DNA of 64,000 nt from Bradyrhizobium cajani (GCF_009759665.1 NZ_WQNE01000001.1:549390-613389); one strand, 5' to 3'; counted from the first letter of the stretch, positions 53,076 to 62,432 are shown. The notes: generated from the sequence alone by a model not told the origin. Made by a program: numbers and translations.

Positions 53076-53216
53076 TGCCAGACCCTTTTGAGCTCTCAAA
53101 TCCTCGGTCAAAACCGTTGACGGTTGGTTGCCGGGAGGCTCGATGCGCCGTTTCTAGACGAGAAACGGCGGCAACTGCAACGCCAAAAGATGGTCAGTAT
53201 AGGTGACCTTGTTGCG

Positions 53217-53480
53217 CTAGACCGTGCGGCGGGCGCGGGCCCTGCTTTCCCAGCGATTCAGCATCAGGCCAAGTTCGCCGGTGGCAGGTGGCGCAGGTGC
53301 ATTGGTGTTCGCAGCTTGGTTGGTGTTGGCAGGCGTAGCGGCGCGGAGCCAACCCGGCTCGGTATATTCGCGCCAGCGGCGAGCCTCCGCCCGACGTTTG
53401 CGGGAGACAAGATCGCGGGTGAAATAGCCGGCCGCAAATGCGATTCCGAGCAAAATGACCAATGCGACGACGGCTAGCAC
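53217..53480 (-). CDS. Small single-span membrane protein, hypothetical
   Basis: An 87-residue frame starting at GTG 53480 with GGAG nearby. The N-terminal 20 residues form a hydrophobic helix (LAVVALVILLGIAFAAGYF), followed by a basic stretch (RDLVSRKRRAEARRWREY) and a Pro/Ala/Asn-rich linker. The topology would be N-out, C-in. No family was recognised. It lies upstream of the leuA leader on the same strand, 141 bp away, and is probably transcribed separately. Confidence 0.65.
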   Translation of the reverse strand: MLAVVALVILLGIAFAAGYFTRDLVSRKRRAEARRWREYTEPGWLRAATPANTNQAANTNAPAPPATGELGLMLNRWESRARARRTV

Positions 53481-53757
53481 AATGAGCTCCGGCTTATGCC
53501 CCGACAGACTTCTGCCAGCATCGGGCGCGAGGTCAAGGCTTGACAGGCCCTAAAACCGTTTCCGACCAACCGCGCACTGCGGGACGAATTGTCGCCTCGC
53601 ATGTCGCATAGCCGTAATGCGGCGATGTTGCGGCCTCATCAAGGCATCGCTCGGAGGATGCGAACCTGCCCCTCGCAACTGCGCGCGGACCGGACTAACC
53701 TCCCCGCGCTCGGCCGGATCAACCGGCCAGCCGAACATAACCAACCGGGAGGACGCG

Positions 53758-54996
53758 ATGACACGCCAAGAGGCTCGTGACCACGAGCCGCGTGACCAGG
53801 ATGCTGCGCTATCACGTCGAACACTTGTGCAGGGGCTTGCGCTCGGCGCCGCGGCCACGATGGCCGGAGCCGGCCCCGCGCTGGCCCAGGCCGGGCCGGC
53901 CGCCCCACCGACCACGATCACCACCCCGCCCCGTGACTTCGGCCCTCAGGGCGCACCGACCACCTATTTCTGGGACCCCGACATCATCGCGGTCGATCCG
54001 TCGTTCAACGATCTGGCGCAGCCCAACACCGCGATCAAGCGCCTCCATACCGGCCTGCTATGGGCCGAAGGTCCGGCCTGGAGCGCACAGGGCCGCTATC
54101 TCCTGTGGAGCGACATTCCCAACAACCGGCAGATGCGCTGGACCGAGGACGACGGCCGCGTCAGCGTGTTCCGCACGCCATCCAACAATTCCAACGGCAA
54201 CTCGTTCGACTTCCAGGGCCGGCAGCTCTCCTGCGAGCACCTGACGCGGCGGGTGACGCGCTACGAGCATGACGGCACCGCCACCGTGCTCGCCGAGTCC
54301 TATCAGGGCAAGCGGCTGAACTCGCCGAACGACGTCGCCGCGCATCCCGACGGCAGCTACTGGTTCACCGATCCGCCCTATGGCGGGCAGCTCTATGAGG
54401 GCGAGCCCGACGTCGCGGGCGGTCCGAGCAATGCGGGCGGCAAGCTCAATCCGCGGATCGGACAGCCGGCCGGCTTCGTGCCGGGCAAGCGCGAGCTGCC
54501 GACCAATTGCTATCGCATCGACCCGTCGGGCCGCATCGATCTGGTCGTGACCGAGGACCAGGTGCCCGACCCGAACGGCCTCTGCTTCTCGCCCGACTAC
54601 AAGAAGCTCTACATCGCCTCGACCGGCAAGGGTCCGGGCGACACCGGAGCGGGCGGCAAAGGCGAGATCTTCGTGTTCGACGTCGGCACCGACAACAAGC
54701 TGTCGAACCTTAAGCGCTTCTCCGACTGCGTGATCGACGGCGTGAAGTGCGGACCGGATGGCCTGCGCTGCGACGTCAACGGCAACGTCTGGTCCTCCAG
54801 CAATGCCGGCCGCGCGGTCGGCTACAGCGGCGTGACGGTGTGGTCGCCGGAGGGCAAGCTGCTCGGCCGCATCCGCCTGCCGGAAGTGTGCGGCAACGTC
54901 TGCTTCGGCGGCCCCAAGCGCAACCGCCTGTTCATGGCCGCGAGCCAGTCGCTCTATGCGGTCTACACGGCGACGCAGGGCGCAGGGCCGGGCTGA
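53758..54996 (+). CDS. SMP-30/gluconolactonase family protein (Tat-exported)
   Basis: A 412-residue six-bladed propeller enzyme. ATG 53758 follows GGGAGG. The signal has a twin-arginine motif (LSRRTLVQGLALGAAATMAG). Metal-binding and active-site segments of the SMP-30 family are present: LLWAEGPAW (Glu), LNSPNDVAAHPDGSYWFTDPPYG (Asn) and KCGPDGLRCDVNGNVW (Asp). It should hydrolyse sugar or other lactones in the periplasm. The substrate is unknown. It stands alone and is followed by a strong hairpin. Confidence 0.9.
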   Translation: MTRQEARDHEPRDQDAALSRRTLVQGLALGAAATMAGAGPALAQAGPAAPPTTITTPPRDFGPQGAPTTYFWDPDIIAVDPSFNDLAQPNTAIKRLHTGLLWAEGPAWSAQGRYLLWSDIPNNRQMRWTEDDGRVSVFRTPSNNSNGNSFDFQGRQLSCEHLTRRVTRYEHDGTATVLAESYQGKRLNSPNDVAAHPDGSYWFTDPPYGGQLYEGEPDVAGGPSNAGGKLNPRIGQPAGFVPGKRELPTNCYRIDPSGRIDLVVTEDQVPDPNGLCFSPDYKKLYIASTGKGPGDTGAGGKGEIFVFDVGTDNKLSNLKRFSDCVIDGVKCGPDGLRCDVNGNVWSSSNAGRAVGYSGVTVWSPEGKLLGRIRLPEVCGNVCFGGPKRNRLFMAASQSLYAVYTATQGAGPG

Positions 54997-55021
54997 ACGG
55001 CACACGCCTTCAATCGCGACA

Positions 55022-55048
55022 CGGCGCCGGCGAGCCTCGCCGGCGCCG
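55022..55048 (+). terminator. GC hairpin after the SMP-30 gene
   Basis: CGGCGCCGGCGA and TCGCCGGCGCCG form a 12-bp perfect stem with a 3-base loop, 25 bp past the stop. The following sequence (AATTGCTTCTG) is only weakly T-rich, so termination is probable rather than certain. Confidence 0.6.
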
Positions 55049-55119
55049 AATTGCTTCTGTCGATGCGTCAACCGGAGCAACAGAGGTGACTTCCGGATGA
55101 GACGCGTGATAATTCGACC

Positions 55120-56241
55120 ATGGCAGACAAAATTCGCGTCGTTGTTCTCTATGGCGGCAGGTCCGGTGAGCATGAGGTCTCGCTGAAATCGGCGGCCTCC
55201 GTGTTCAGGCATCTCGACCGCACCCGCTTCGAGGTGATCCCGGTGTCCATCGACAAGGACGGACGCTGGCAATGGAACGACCTTCGTTTGCTCGATCCGG
55301 CGCATGTGGCGGCTCTGCCAATCTTGCGCGACGCACCCGAGATACGGCTGGCCAGAGGCCCCGATGGACGCGGCGCTCTCGTGCCGATTTCCGCGGGGAC
55401 GATGAACCCGCTTGAGATCGACGTCGTTTTTCCGGTCATCCACGGGCCGCTTTGCGAGGACGGCACCGTGCAGGGATTGCTGGAACTGGCCGACGTCGCC
55501 TATGTCGGGTCGGGCGTTCTCGCCTCCGCCGTCAGCATGGACAAGGATGTCGCCAAGCGGCTCGCCGAATTCGCCGGCATTCCGGTCGCGCCCTACCGCG
55601 TGCTGACCCGCAAGGCCTTCGTTCAGGACCGGTCCTCGTCGCTTGCGCAGGCGATCGAGGGTCTGAACCTCCCGGTTTTCGTCAAGCCCTGCAACATGGG
55701 CTCCAGCGTCGGCATTCACAAGGTCAAGACGTGGGATGCGCTCGGCGCGGCGCTCGACGATGCGTTCCGGTACGACATCAAGGTGCTGGTCGAACAGGGC
55801 ATCGACGCGCGCGAAATCGAGGTCGCGGTGCTCGAGGGCGAGACGCTGTTCGCGAGCGTCGCCAGCGAGCTGAACCCCAATGCCCATCACGAGTTCTATT
55901 CGTACGAGGCAAAATATCTCGATCCCGACGGCGCCCGGGTTGACCTTCCTGCGAGGCTCGACGCGGCGCAGATGGAGCGCGTGCGATCACTCGCCACCCA
56001 GGTGTTCGCCGCGTTCGAGTGCAGCGGCTTCGCGCGCGTCGACTTTTTCCTGGATCGGCAGACCGGCCGGTTCTGCTTCAACGAGATCAATACCCTGCCC
56101 GGCTTCACCTCGATCAGCATGTATCCGAAGATGATGGAAGCCTCGGGCGTGCCCTATGGAGAGTTGTTGACGCGCCTCGTCGATCTGGCGCTCGACCGGT
56201 ACCGGCAACGACAATCCCTGGAACGGGGCTACGCAAGCTAG
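55120..56241 (+). CDS. ddl: D-alanine--D-alanine ligase
   Basis: A 373-residue ATP-grasp ligase joining two D-alanines for peptidoglycan. Landmarks are VVLYGGRSGEHEVSLKSA, FPVIHGPLCEDGTVQGLLELADVAYVGS, SMDKDVAKRL, FVKPCNMGSSVGI, the omega-loop YEAKYLDPDGA and the catalytic FNEINTLPGFTSISMYPKM. The Tyr-Glu-Ala-Lys-Tyr segment fits a D-Ala ligase rather than a D-lactate or D-Ser type. It is not in a mur/fts cluster, so it may be a second copy. The next gene, a DAO-type oxidoreductase, is 59 bp downstream. Confidence 0.95.
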   Translation: MADKIRVVVLYGGRSGEHEVSLKSAASVFRHLDRTRFEVIPVSIDKDGRWQWNDLRLLDPAHVAALPILRDAPEIRLARGPDGRGALVPISAGTMNPLEIDVVFPVIHGPLCEDGTVQGLLELADVAYVGSGVLASAVSMDKDVAKRLAEFAGIPVAPYRVLTRKAFVQDRSSSLAQAIEGLNLPVFVKPCNMGSSVGIHKVKTWDALGAALDDAFRYDIKVLVEQGIDAREIEVAVLEGETLFASVASELNPNAHHEFYSYEAKYLDPDGARVDLPARLDAAQMERVRSLATQVFAAFECSGFARVDFFLDRQTGRFCFNEINTLPGFTSISMYPKMMEASGVPYGELLTRLVDLALDRYRQRQSLERGYAS

Positions 56242-56300
56242 GTTGTTTCCGGTCGGGCGCAAAGCGCCATCGAGAATTGACCGGGGCCAGGAAAAAGACC

Positions 56301-57401
56301 ATGCGCGTTGTGATCTGCGGCGGCGGCGTGATCGGGGCCTGCATCGCGTGGTTCTTCCGCCGCCGGGGCATCGACGTCATCGTCGTCGAACGGACCGAGG
56401 TGGCGGCGGCCGCATCGGGCAAGGCCGGCGGCTTCCTCGCGCGCGACTGGTGCGCCGGCACGCCGCTCGATGCGCTGGCGCGGCGCAGCTTTGCGCTTCA
56501 TGCGCAACTGCCGGGGGAGATCGCCGGCGATTGGGGCTATCGCCCCATGACCGCCTATAGCGGCTTCGTTGCTGGCGATGGCGATGCCCGCCGGGCTCTT
56601 CCGTCGGCGCTCGGCTGGCTCGCCAACGGTGTCGTCATCGCGCAGCGCATCGGCACGCGCGAGACGACCGCGATCGTTCATCCCCGCAAGTTCACCTCGT
56701 GCGTGATGGACGCCGCGCTCGCCCAAGGCGCGCAGCTTCGCCGCGGCCGCATCACCGGCATCGCCCGCGATGCGGATGGCACGACTGCGAGAGGCGTCGA
56801 GGTCGAGGGCGGCGTCATCGAGGCGGACGCCGTCGTCATCGCCATGGGACCATGGTCGCTGCTCGCCGCGCAATGGATGAGCCTGCCCGCGGTCTACGGT
56901 CAGCGCAGCCCGAGCATCGTGTACGACACCGGCACCGATGTGCCGGCCGATGCGCTGTTCCTGGAGTGTGAGGACGACGGCAGCGCGATATCGATCGAGG
57001 TTTTCCCGCGGGCCGACGGCAGCACGCATATCACGGCGCTTTCCGACATCGCGCCGCTGCCGCTCGATCCCGCGGCCGTGACGCCCGATGATGACGCGAT
57101 CGCCCGCCTGCGAGCGATGTGCGAGCGGCTGTCGCCGCTGTTCCGGCCCGAGAGGATCATCGCGCAGCAGGCCTGCTTCCGTCCGGTGACGCAGGACGGC
57201 TTGCCGCTGATCGGCAAGGTGCCGCGGAGCGAGGGTCTCTACGTTGCGACCGGACACAATGTCTGGGGCATTCTCAATGCGCCCGCGACCGGCGAGGCGC
57301 TGGCGCAGTTGATCGCCGAGGGCGAAACACAGATTGACCTTTCGCCGTTCGATCCTGCCCGGCTCGCGCCGCTCGATCCGTCGCTGCTGCACGCGCGCTG
57401 A
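56301..57401 (+). CDS. FAD-dependent oxidoreductase, DAO family
   Basis: A 366-residue flavoenzyme of the D-amino-acid oxidase/glycine oxidase fold. The FAD motif is VVICGGGVIGACIAWFF with Glu at the end of strand 2 (VVVERTEV), then ASGKAGGFLARDW. The C-terminal FAD segment is RPVTQDGLPLIGKV...YVATGHNVWGILNAPATGEALAQLI, typical of the family. ATG 56301 follows a GGCCAGGAAA. It is cytosolic, with no signal. Its position directly after ddl on the same strand suggests a role in D-amino-acid turnover, which is inference; related sarcosine/proline-type substrates are possible. Confidence 0.88.
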   Translation: MRVVICGGGVIGACIAWFFRRRGIDVIVVERTEVAAAASGKAGGFLARDWCAGTPLDALARRSFALHAQLPGEIAGDWGYRPMTAYSGFVAGDGDARRALPSALGWLANGVVIAQRIGTRETTAIVHPRKFTSCVMDAALAQGAQLRRGRITGIARDADGTTARGVEVEGGVIEADAVVIAMGPWSLLAAQWMSLPAVYGQRSPSIVYDTGTDVPADALFLECEDDGSAISIEVFPRADGSTHITALSDIAPLPLDPAAVTPDDDAIARLRAMCERLSPLFRPERIIAQQACFRPVTQDGLPLIGKVPRSEGLYVATGHNVWGILNAPATGEALAQLIAEGETQIDLSPFDPARLAPLDPSLLHAR

Positions 57402-57868
57402 AACGGCCGCACGCGGCATCAGTCGTGACGAAGGCAACGCCGGTCACGCCTACCGCAGCGCATGCATGGGCGCCGACGAAATCTGCATGACTGTGCGGTC
57501 GACGCGCCGCGCTGCTCTCTATTTACGCAGCGCTGGATTTTGGTCGGCCTCTCACAATCCTGAACGCGGTTTCACTTGCCGAGAATGTCCTCGCCGGTAT
57601 AGTCGCGCCCCAATAGCTCACAAGAGGCTTGTTCAAGGGAGAGAACAACATGAAGAAAAGACTCTCTGTTGCGTTGCGAATTCGCTCGACGCCGCCGTGA
57701 CCGGCGCGCCGGAGGACGTCGTCAGGACTGACGTCAGTCTCCCGAGCTCCATCAAGCCCACCGCGAACTGATCGGAACGGCGCCCGGCCCTTGCCCGGAG
57801 CCTTCCGCATGCGGTGCACGCAGCACCTTTTCCTCCAAGCGGCAGCCGTACTGCCCGGCCAATCATCA
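57402..57868. other. Promoter region of the second liv operon with a truncated gene start
   Basis: This 467-bp gap separates the DAO gene from livH. It contains a well-formed ribosome-binding site and a 16-codon frame at 57650-57700, which looks like the start of an exported protein gene. No other gene or known repeat was recognised. Confidence 0.5.
57650..57700 (+). pseudogene. Orphan translation start with signal-peptide-like codons (16 aa)
   Basis: AAGGGAGAG lies 7 bp before an ATG that opens MKKRLSVALRI and then stops after 16 residues. The upstream spacing and the Lys-Lys-Arg start are what one expects at a periplasmic binding-protein gene, which often leads liv operons. No frame continues the protein in the next 170 bp. 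It may be the relic of a deleted binding-protein gene, or a short leader peptide. Confidence 0.35.
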
Positions 57869-58744
57869 ATGCGAGCATTCCAGATATTGATCGATGGCTT
57901 TGCCATCAGCGCGCTCTACGCTCTCGGTGCCACCGGCTTCACGCTGATCTTCGGCGTCTCCGGCGTGCTCAACCTCTCCCACGGTGCCATCATGGTGGCG
58001 GCAGCGGTGGCGGCCTGGGCCGCCGCCAGCATCCTCAATGTCGGCACCTATGCCGGCGCGCTGATCGGCGTTGGTGTCGCGCTTCTCACTGCGTTTGCCA
58101 CCTATTTCGCCGTGGTGAAGCCGATCCAGGACTCCCGGCGCATCCCCAATGAGGAGAAGGAGATCTTCGTCCTCACCGGTACGCTGCTCTGGGGCATCAT
58201 GATCCAGGAGCTGATCGCCTATTTCTTCACCAACAACGCCAAGACCGTGCTGCCGATCGTCGAGGGCGTGGTCGAGATCCTCGGCGTCCGCACGCCGCGC
58301 AACGAGATCTTCACCGCGATCGTGTGCTGCCTCGTCATCGCGCTGCTGTGGCTGCTTGTGAACCGCACCCGCACCGGCAAGGCGGTGCTGGCGGCCTCGA
58401 TGAATCCGCGCGGCGTGACGCTGCTCGGGCTCGAGCTCACCAACATCTACATCGTGGTGTGGGCGATCTACGGCATCCTCGCCGGCATCGCCGGCGTGCT
58501 GCTCGGAATGTTCCTGGGCGTCAGCTCATACAGTGTCGGACCGCTGACGGCGAGTGCGTTCTCGATCGTCGTGCTCGGCGGTCTCGGCAGCGTCTCCGGC
58601 TCGCTGATCGCCGCCTTCGTGGTCGGCTATCTCGAGACCCTGACGGCCTATCTGGTCTCGCCGGCCTACCGCACCATCCCGGCGCTGCTGCTCCTCGTCT
58701 TCGTGATGTACATCCGGCCCCAGGGCCTTCTGGGGAGGCGTTGA
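57869..58744 (+). CDS. livH: Liv-type ABC transporter permease LivH
   Basis: A 291-residue inner-membrane permease. ATG 57869 is chosen because MRAFQILIDGFAISALYALGATGFTLIFGVSGVLNLSHGAIM is the normal family start; the longer frame is unsupported. A polar loop after helix 3 (KPIQDSRRIPNEEKEIF) and the C-terminal SIVVLGGLGSVSGSLIAAFVVGYLETL are characteristic. It starts a tight operon: 1 bp before livM, which then overlaps the fused ATPase gene. Confidence 0.92.
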   Translation: MRAFQILIDGFAISALYALGATGFTLIFGVSGVLNLSHGAIMVAAAVAAWAAASILNVGTYAGALIGVGVALLTAFATYFAVVKPIQDSRRIPNEEKEIFVLTGTLLWGIMIQELIAYFFTNNAKTVLPIVEGVVEILGVRTPRNEIFTAIVCCLVIALLWLLVNRTRTGKAVLAASMNPRGVTLLGLELTNIYIVVWAIYGILAGIAGVLLGMFLGVSSYSVGPLTASAFSIVVLGGLGSVSGSLIAAFVVGYLETLTAYLVSPAYRTIPALLLLVFVMYIRPQGLLGRR

Positions 58745-58745
58745 G

Positions 58746-59672
58746 ATGTCCACCTTCTTTACCTCACGCCTGTTCTTCATCTCGCTCGCGCTCGTCGTGA
58801 TCGCGGCAACCTTGCCGCTCTACGTCTCCGGCTATGTGCTCGGCCTTCTCACCGTCGCGTTCTATTTCGGCGTGTTCGCGATGGCCTGGGACCTGCTGTT
58901 CGGTTTTGCCGGCGAGGTCAATTTCGGTCCGACCTTCCTGATCGGCGTCGGCGCCTACACCGCCGGCATCCTGAACGCCCAGTTCGGCTGGTCGGTCTAT
59001 CCTTGCATCGTGCTCGGGGCGCTCGCCTCCGTCATCGCCGGCCTCGTGCTGGCGCTGCCGGCACTGCGGGTGCGCGGTCCGTATTTCGGTCTGACCACGC
59101 TGGTCGCGGTGCTGATGCTGCAGAACTTCATCGTGGTGTTCGCCGACCTCACCGGCGGCGAGATCGGGCTCACCATCCCCGACGTCATCACCATCGATGC
59201 CGGCGCCAATTACTGGATCGCGCTCGGCTTCATGACGATCTCGGCGGCGATCCTCTACGGCCTGTCGCAATCGCCGATCGGGCTGGTGCTGCAAGCAAGC
59301 GGCCAGGACCCGGTGCAGGCCGGCGCGCTCGGCTTCAACATCGTCAAGCACAAGCTCGCCGCCTTCATCGTCAGCGCGTTCTTCTCTGGTTTGTCGGGCG
59401 CACTCTTGGTGTTCTACTTCGGCACTGCCTCGGTCGGCACCGTCGTCGACGTCGCGGTCGGCGTCAACGTCATCGTCTCGGCCGTGCTCGGCGGCCGCCG
59501 CACCGTGCTCGGCGCGGCGCTGGGTGCGATCTTCCTGATCGTCGCCGGCGAGTTCCTGCGGCCGACCGGCGAACTCGCGACCTTCATCGTCTCGGCGGTC
59601 GCGCTCCTCGTCGTGCTGTTCTTCCCCGGCGGCTTCCTCGGAGCGGCCCTCTCGCGCGAGGCGCGCTCGTGA
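58746..59672 (+). CDS. livM: Liv-type ABC transporter permease LivM
   Basis: A 308-residue permease with about ten hydrophobic segments. Landmarks are MAWDLLFGFAGEVNFGPTFLIGVGAYTAG, GLVLQASGQDPVQAGALGFNIVKHK and VGVNVIVSAVLGGRRTVLGAALGAIFL. It partners the preceding LivH. The start is 1 bp after the livH stop and the stop overlaps the start of the fused LivG-LivF gene, so translation is coupled. Confidence 0.92.
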   Translation: MSTFFTSRLFFISLALVVIAATLPLYVSGYVLGLLTVAFYFGVFAMAWDLLFGFAGEVNFGPTFLIGVGAYTAGILNAQFGWSVYPCIVLGALASVIAGLVLALPALRVRGPYFGLTTLVAVLMLQNFIVVFADLTGGEIGLTIPDVITIDAGANYWIALGFMTISAAILYGLSQSPIGLVLQASGQDPVQAGALGFNIVKHKLAAFIVSAFFSGLSGALLVFYFGTASVGTVVDVAVGVNVIVSAVLGGRRTVLGAALGAIFLIVAGEFLRPTGELATFIVSAVALLVVLFFPGGFLGAALSREARS

Positions 59673-61153
59673 TGGACATGAGGCTTTCCAACCGGGCCGT
59701 GCTCGAAGTCCGCGGCCTGACCAAGCGTTTCGGCGGATTGACCGCGGTCAAGAACCTCGGCTTCGACGTCAATGGCGGCGAGATCTTCGGCCTGATCGGG
59801 CCGAACGGCTCGGGCAAGTCGACCGCGATGAAGAGCGTGATGGGCATCGAGCGCCCGACGTCCGGCGAGGTGATCTTCGAGGGCGAGAACGTCGCCGGCC
59901 TGCCCGCGCACAAGATCGCGCGCAAGGGCTTCGGCATGGTGTTCCAGCACTCGCGGCCGCTGAACCGGCAGACGGTGCTGGAGAACATTCTGGTCGCGCT
60001 GCTGCCGGACAGCCTGTTCATGCTGTTCCCGGACAAGGCGCTGGTCGAGCGCGCCAAATGGATCGCCGAGCGCGTCGGGCTCGGCAACGTCATGAACCGC
60101 CGCCCGCCGACGCTGCCCTTCGCCGATTTGCGCCGGCTCGAGCTCGCCAAGGCGATCGCGCGTGACCCGAAAGTCGTGCTGGTCGACGAGCCCTTCGCAG
60201 GTCTGACGCGGGCCGAGGTCGACATCTTTTCGGACCTGATCCGCAGTTTCCGCGACGAGGGCCGCGCGGTGATGCTGGTCGACCACAACGTCAAGAGCGT
60301 GGCGGCCCTCGTCGACCGCGTGCTCGCGATGTATCTCGGCGAGGAGATCGTCACCGGAAGGGCCGACGAGGTCATGAAGAACGAGACCGTGCGCCGGGTC
60401 TATCTCGGCGGCGCGATCGAGACCCATGCGCGGCCCGAGACCAGCTTCAAGGACAAGGTGCCGCTGCTCCAGGTCGAGAATGTCAGCGTGTTCTACGGCA
60501 AGGCGCAGGCGCTGGAGAACGTCTCGATCCACGTTCACGAGGGCGAGTTCGTCTCCATCGTCGGCCTCAACGGCGCCGGCAAGACCACGCTGTTCAACAC
60601 CATCTCCGGCTTCCTGCCCTATAGCGGCGAGATCGTGCGCGGCGGCGACAGGCTGCGTGGCACGAGCCCGGCGAAGATCGCCCGCAGCGGCCTCGTGCAG
60701 TGCCCGGAATCGCGCGAGCTGTTCGGCGAGATGAGCGTGCGGGAAAATCTCGATCTCGGCGGCCAGCACCTGTCCGACGACAAGCGCGCCGCACAGCTCG
60801 CCTGGCTGTTCGAGCTGTTCCCGATCCTGAAGGAGCGCCAGGGCCAGATGGCACAGACGCTGTCCGGCGGCGAGCAGCAGATGCTCGCGATCGGTCGCGC
60901 CCTGATGATGCAGCCGCAAATCCTGATCCTGGACGAGCCGACGCTGGGCCTTGCCCCCGTCATCCTCGAGCAACTGTCCAAGGCGCTGACCAAGCTGCGG
61001 CAGACCACGTCGATCACGGTGCTGCTCGGCGAGCAGAACGTCACCTTCGCGCTTCCCCATGCCGACCGCGTCTACGTGCTCGAGCATGCGAGGATCGTCT
61101 GGGAGGGCGATCCCGGCCGCTTCGCGGCGGAGGCCGGGGCCGATTTTCTCTGA
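59672..61153 (+). CDS. Fused LivG-LivF ABC transporter ATP-binding protein
   Basis: A single 493-residue protein contains two complete ABC ATPase domains that are normally separate. Domain 1 (about 8-255) has Walker A GPNGSGKST, the degenerate signature LPFADLRRLELAKAIA, and Walker B VVLVDEPFAGLT. Domain 2 (about 265-490) has Walker A GLNGAGKTT, the canonical LSGGEQQMLAIGRAL and Walker B ILILDEPTLGLAP. The join is a short linker (IETHARPETSFKDKVPLLQVENV) without a stop. GTG 59669 is an alternative start, overlapping the livM stop. It should energise LivH/LivM as a single-chain dimer. Confidence 0.9.
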   Translation: MDMRLSNRAVLEVRGLTKRFGGLTAVKNLGFDVNGGEIFGLIGPNGSGKSTAMKSVMGIERPTSGEVIFEGENVAGLPAHKIARKGFGMVFQHSRPLNRQTVLENILVALLPDSLFMLFPDKALVERAKWIAERVGLGNVMNRRPPTLPFADLRRLELAKAIARDPKVVLVDEPFAGLTRAEVDIFSDLIRSFRDEGRAVMLVDHNVKSVAALVDRVLAMYLGEEIVTGRADEVMKNETVRRVYLGGAIETHARPETSFKDKVPLLQVENVSVFYGKAQALENVSIHVHEGEFVSIVGLNGAGKTTLFNTISGFLPYSGEIVRGGDRLRGTSPAKIARSGLVQCPESRELFGEMSVRENLDLGGQHLSDDKRAAQLAWLFELFPILKERQGQMAQTLSGGEQQMLAIGRALMMQPQILILDEPTLGLAPVILEQLSKALTKLRQTTSITVLLGEQNVTFALPHADRVYVLEHARIVWEGDPGRFAAEAGADFL

Positions 61154-61193
61154 GTTCGTAACCACCAACAAAAACATGGAAAGGGAAACGACC

Positions 61194-62432
61194 ATGCGAC
61201 CATCGACGATCTTGAGCCGCAGCTTCCTCGCCTCCGCGCTGGCAATGTGCCTCGCTGCGCCCGCCTACGCGCAGTCGAACGATCCGATCAAGATCGGCGT
61301 CATCGCCGAGGTGCAGTCGATCGCGGGAGCGGCAACGCCCGGCGGCGCGCAGATCGCCGCCGACGAGATCAACGCGAAGGGCGGCGTCCTCGGCCGCAAG
61401 ATCGAGATCGTCACCTACGACAACAAGAGCTCGTCCGCGGACTCCGTGCGCGCCTTCCAGCGCGCCGTGAGTGAGGACAAGGTTTCGGCCGTGATCGCAA
61501 GCTATATCAGCGAGGTCGTGCTCGCGCTGGAGCCCTGGGCGGCGCGGCTGAAGATGCCGCTGATCACGCCCGGCGCTGCCTCGAACGAGATCACCAAGGC
61601 GATCCACAACGACTATGCGAAGAACAAATACACCTTCCACGGCTATCTGACCTCGGCAGCCCAGGCCCAGCTCGTCTGCGACGCCGCCAAGGATCTCCTG
61701 GTCGACAAGCTCAAGTTCAAGACCGTCGCGATCATGAGCGAGGATGCGGCCTGGACCAAACCGCTCGACGTCGGCTATGAGGCGTGCCTGCCCAAGGCCG
61801 GCCTCAAGGTCGTCGAGCACGTCCGCTTCTCGCCCGACACCACCGACTTCACGCCGATCTTCAACAACATCGAGAGCAAGAAGCCGGACGTGATCGTGAC
61901 CGGCATCTCGCATGTCGGCGTGCAGCCGACGGTGCAGTGGAAGAACCAGCAGGTGCCGATCCCGATGTTCGGCATCAGTGCGCAGGCGCTGAGCCCGACC
62001 TTCTGGAAGGACACCAATGGCGCCGCCGACGGCGTGCCGTCGCTGGCCGTGGCGACGCCCGATGTCGCCGTCACCCCCAAGACGAAACCGTTCGCGGCAG
62101 CCTTCAAGGCCAAGTTCGGCAGCCCCCCGGCCTATACCGGCTACACCGCCTATGACGAGGTCTACTTCATCACCGAAGCGATCAAGCGCGCGGGCTCGAC
62201 CGATCCCGACAAGATGGTCGCCGAACTCGAGAAGACCGACTACGAGGGCACGATCGGCCGCATCCAGTTCTACGGCAAGGACGACGAGTTCACCCACGGC
62301 ATCAAGTCCGGCCCGGGCGCGGTCACCGGCCTCGTCTTCCAGTGGCAGGACAGCAAGCAGGTCGTGGTCTGGCCCGAGAAGATCGCGGAAGGCAAGATGA
62401 AGTTTCCGAACTTCGTGAAGCTGTCGCAGTAA
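61194..62432 (+). CDS. Liv-type ABC transporter substrate-binding protein
   Basis: A 412-residue periplasmic binding protein. ATG 61194 follows GGAAAGGGAAA and begins a Sec signal (SFLASALAMCLAAPAYAQS). The mature N-terminus IKIGVIAEVQSIAGAATPGGAQIAADEINAKGG is typical of type-I LivK-like proteins. It lies 40 bp after the fused ATPase gene and is the last gene of the operon, ended by a strong terminator. It should deliver the ligand to this operon's permease. The ligand is unknown. Confidence 0.93.
   Translation: MRPSTILSRSFLASALAMCLAAPAYAQSNDPIKIGVIAEVQSIAGAATPGGAQIAADEINAKGGVLGRKIEIVTYDNKSSSADSVRAFQRAVSEDKVSAVIASYISEVVLALEPWAARLKMPLITPGAASNEITKAIHNDYAKNKYTFHGYLTSAAQAQLVCDAAKDLLVDKLKFKTVAIMSEDAAWTKPLDVGYEACLPKAGLKVVEHVRFSPDTTDFTPIFNNIESKKPDVIVTGISHVGVQPTVQWKNQQVPIPMFGISAQALSPTFWKDTNGAADGVPSLAVATPDVAVTPKTKPFAAAFKAKFGSPPAYTGYTAYDEVYFITEAIKRAGSTDPDKMVAELEKTDYEGTIGRIQFYGKDDEFTHGIKSGPGAVTGLVFQWQDSKQVVVWPEKIAEGKMKFPNFVKLSQ

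Noticed and set aside
54058..55890. 610-codon minus-strand frame across the SMP-30 and ddl genes
   Set aside because: Both plus-strand proteins have catalytic motifs; the opposite frame has none and spans an intergenic hairpin.
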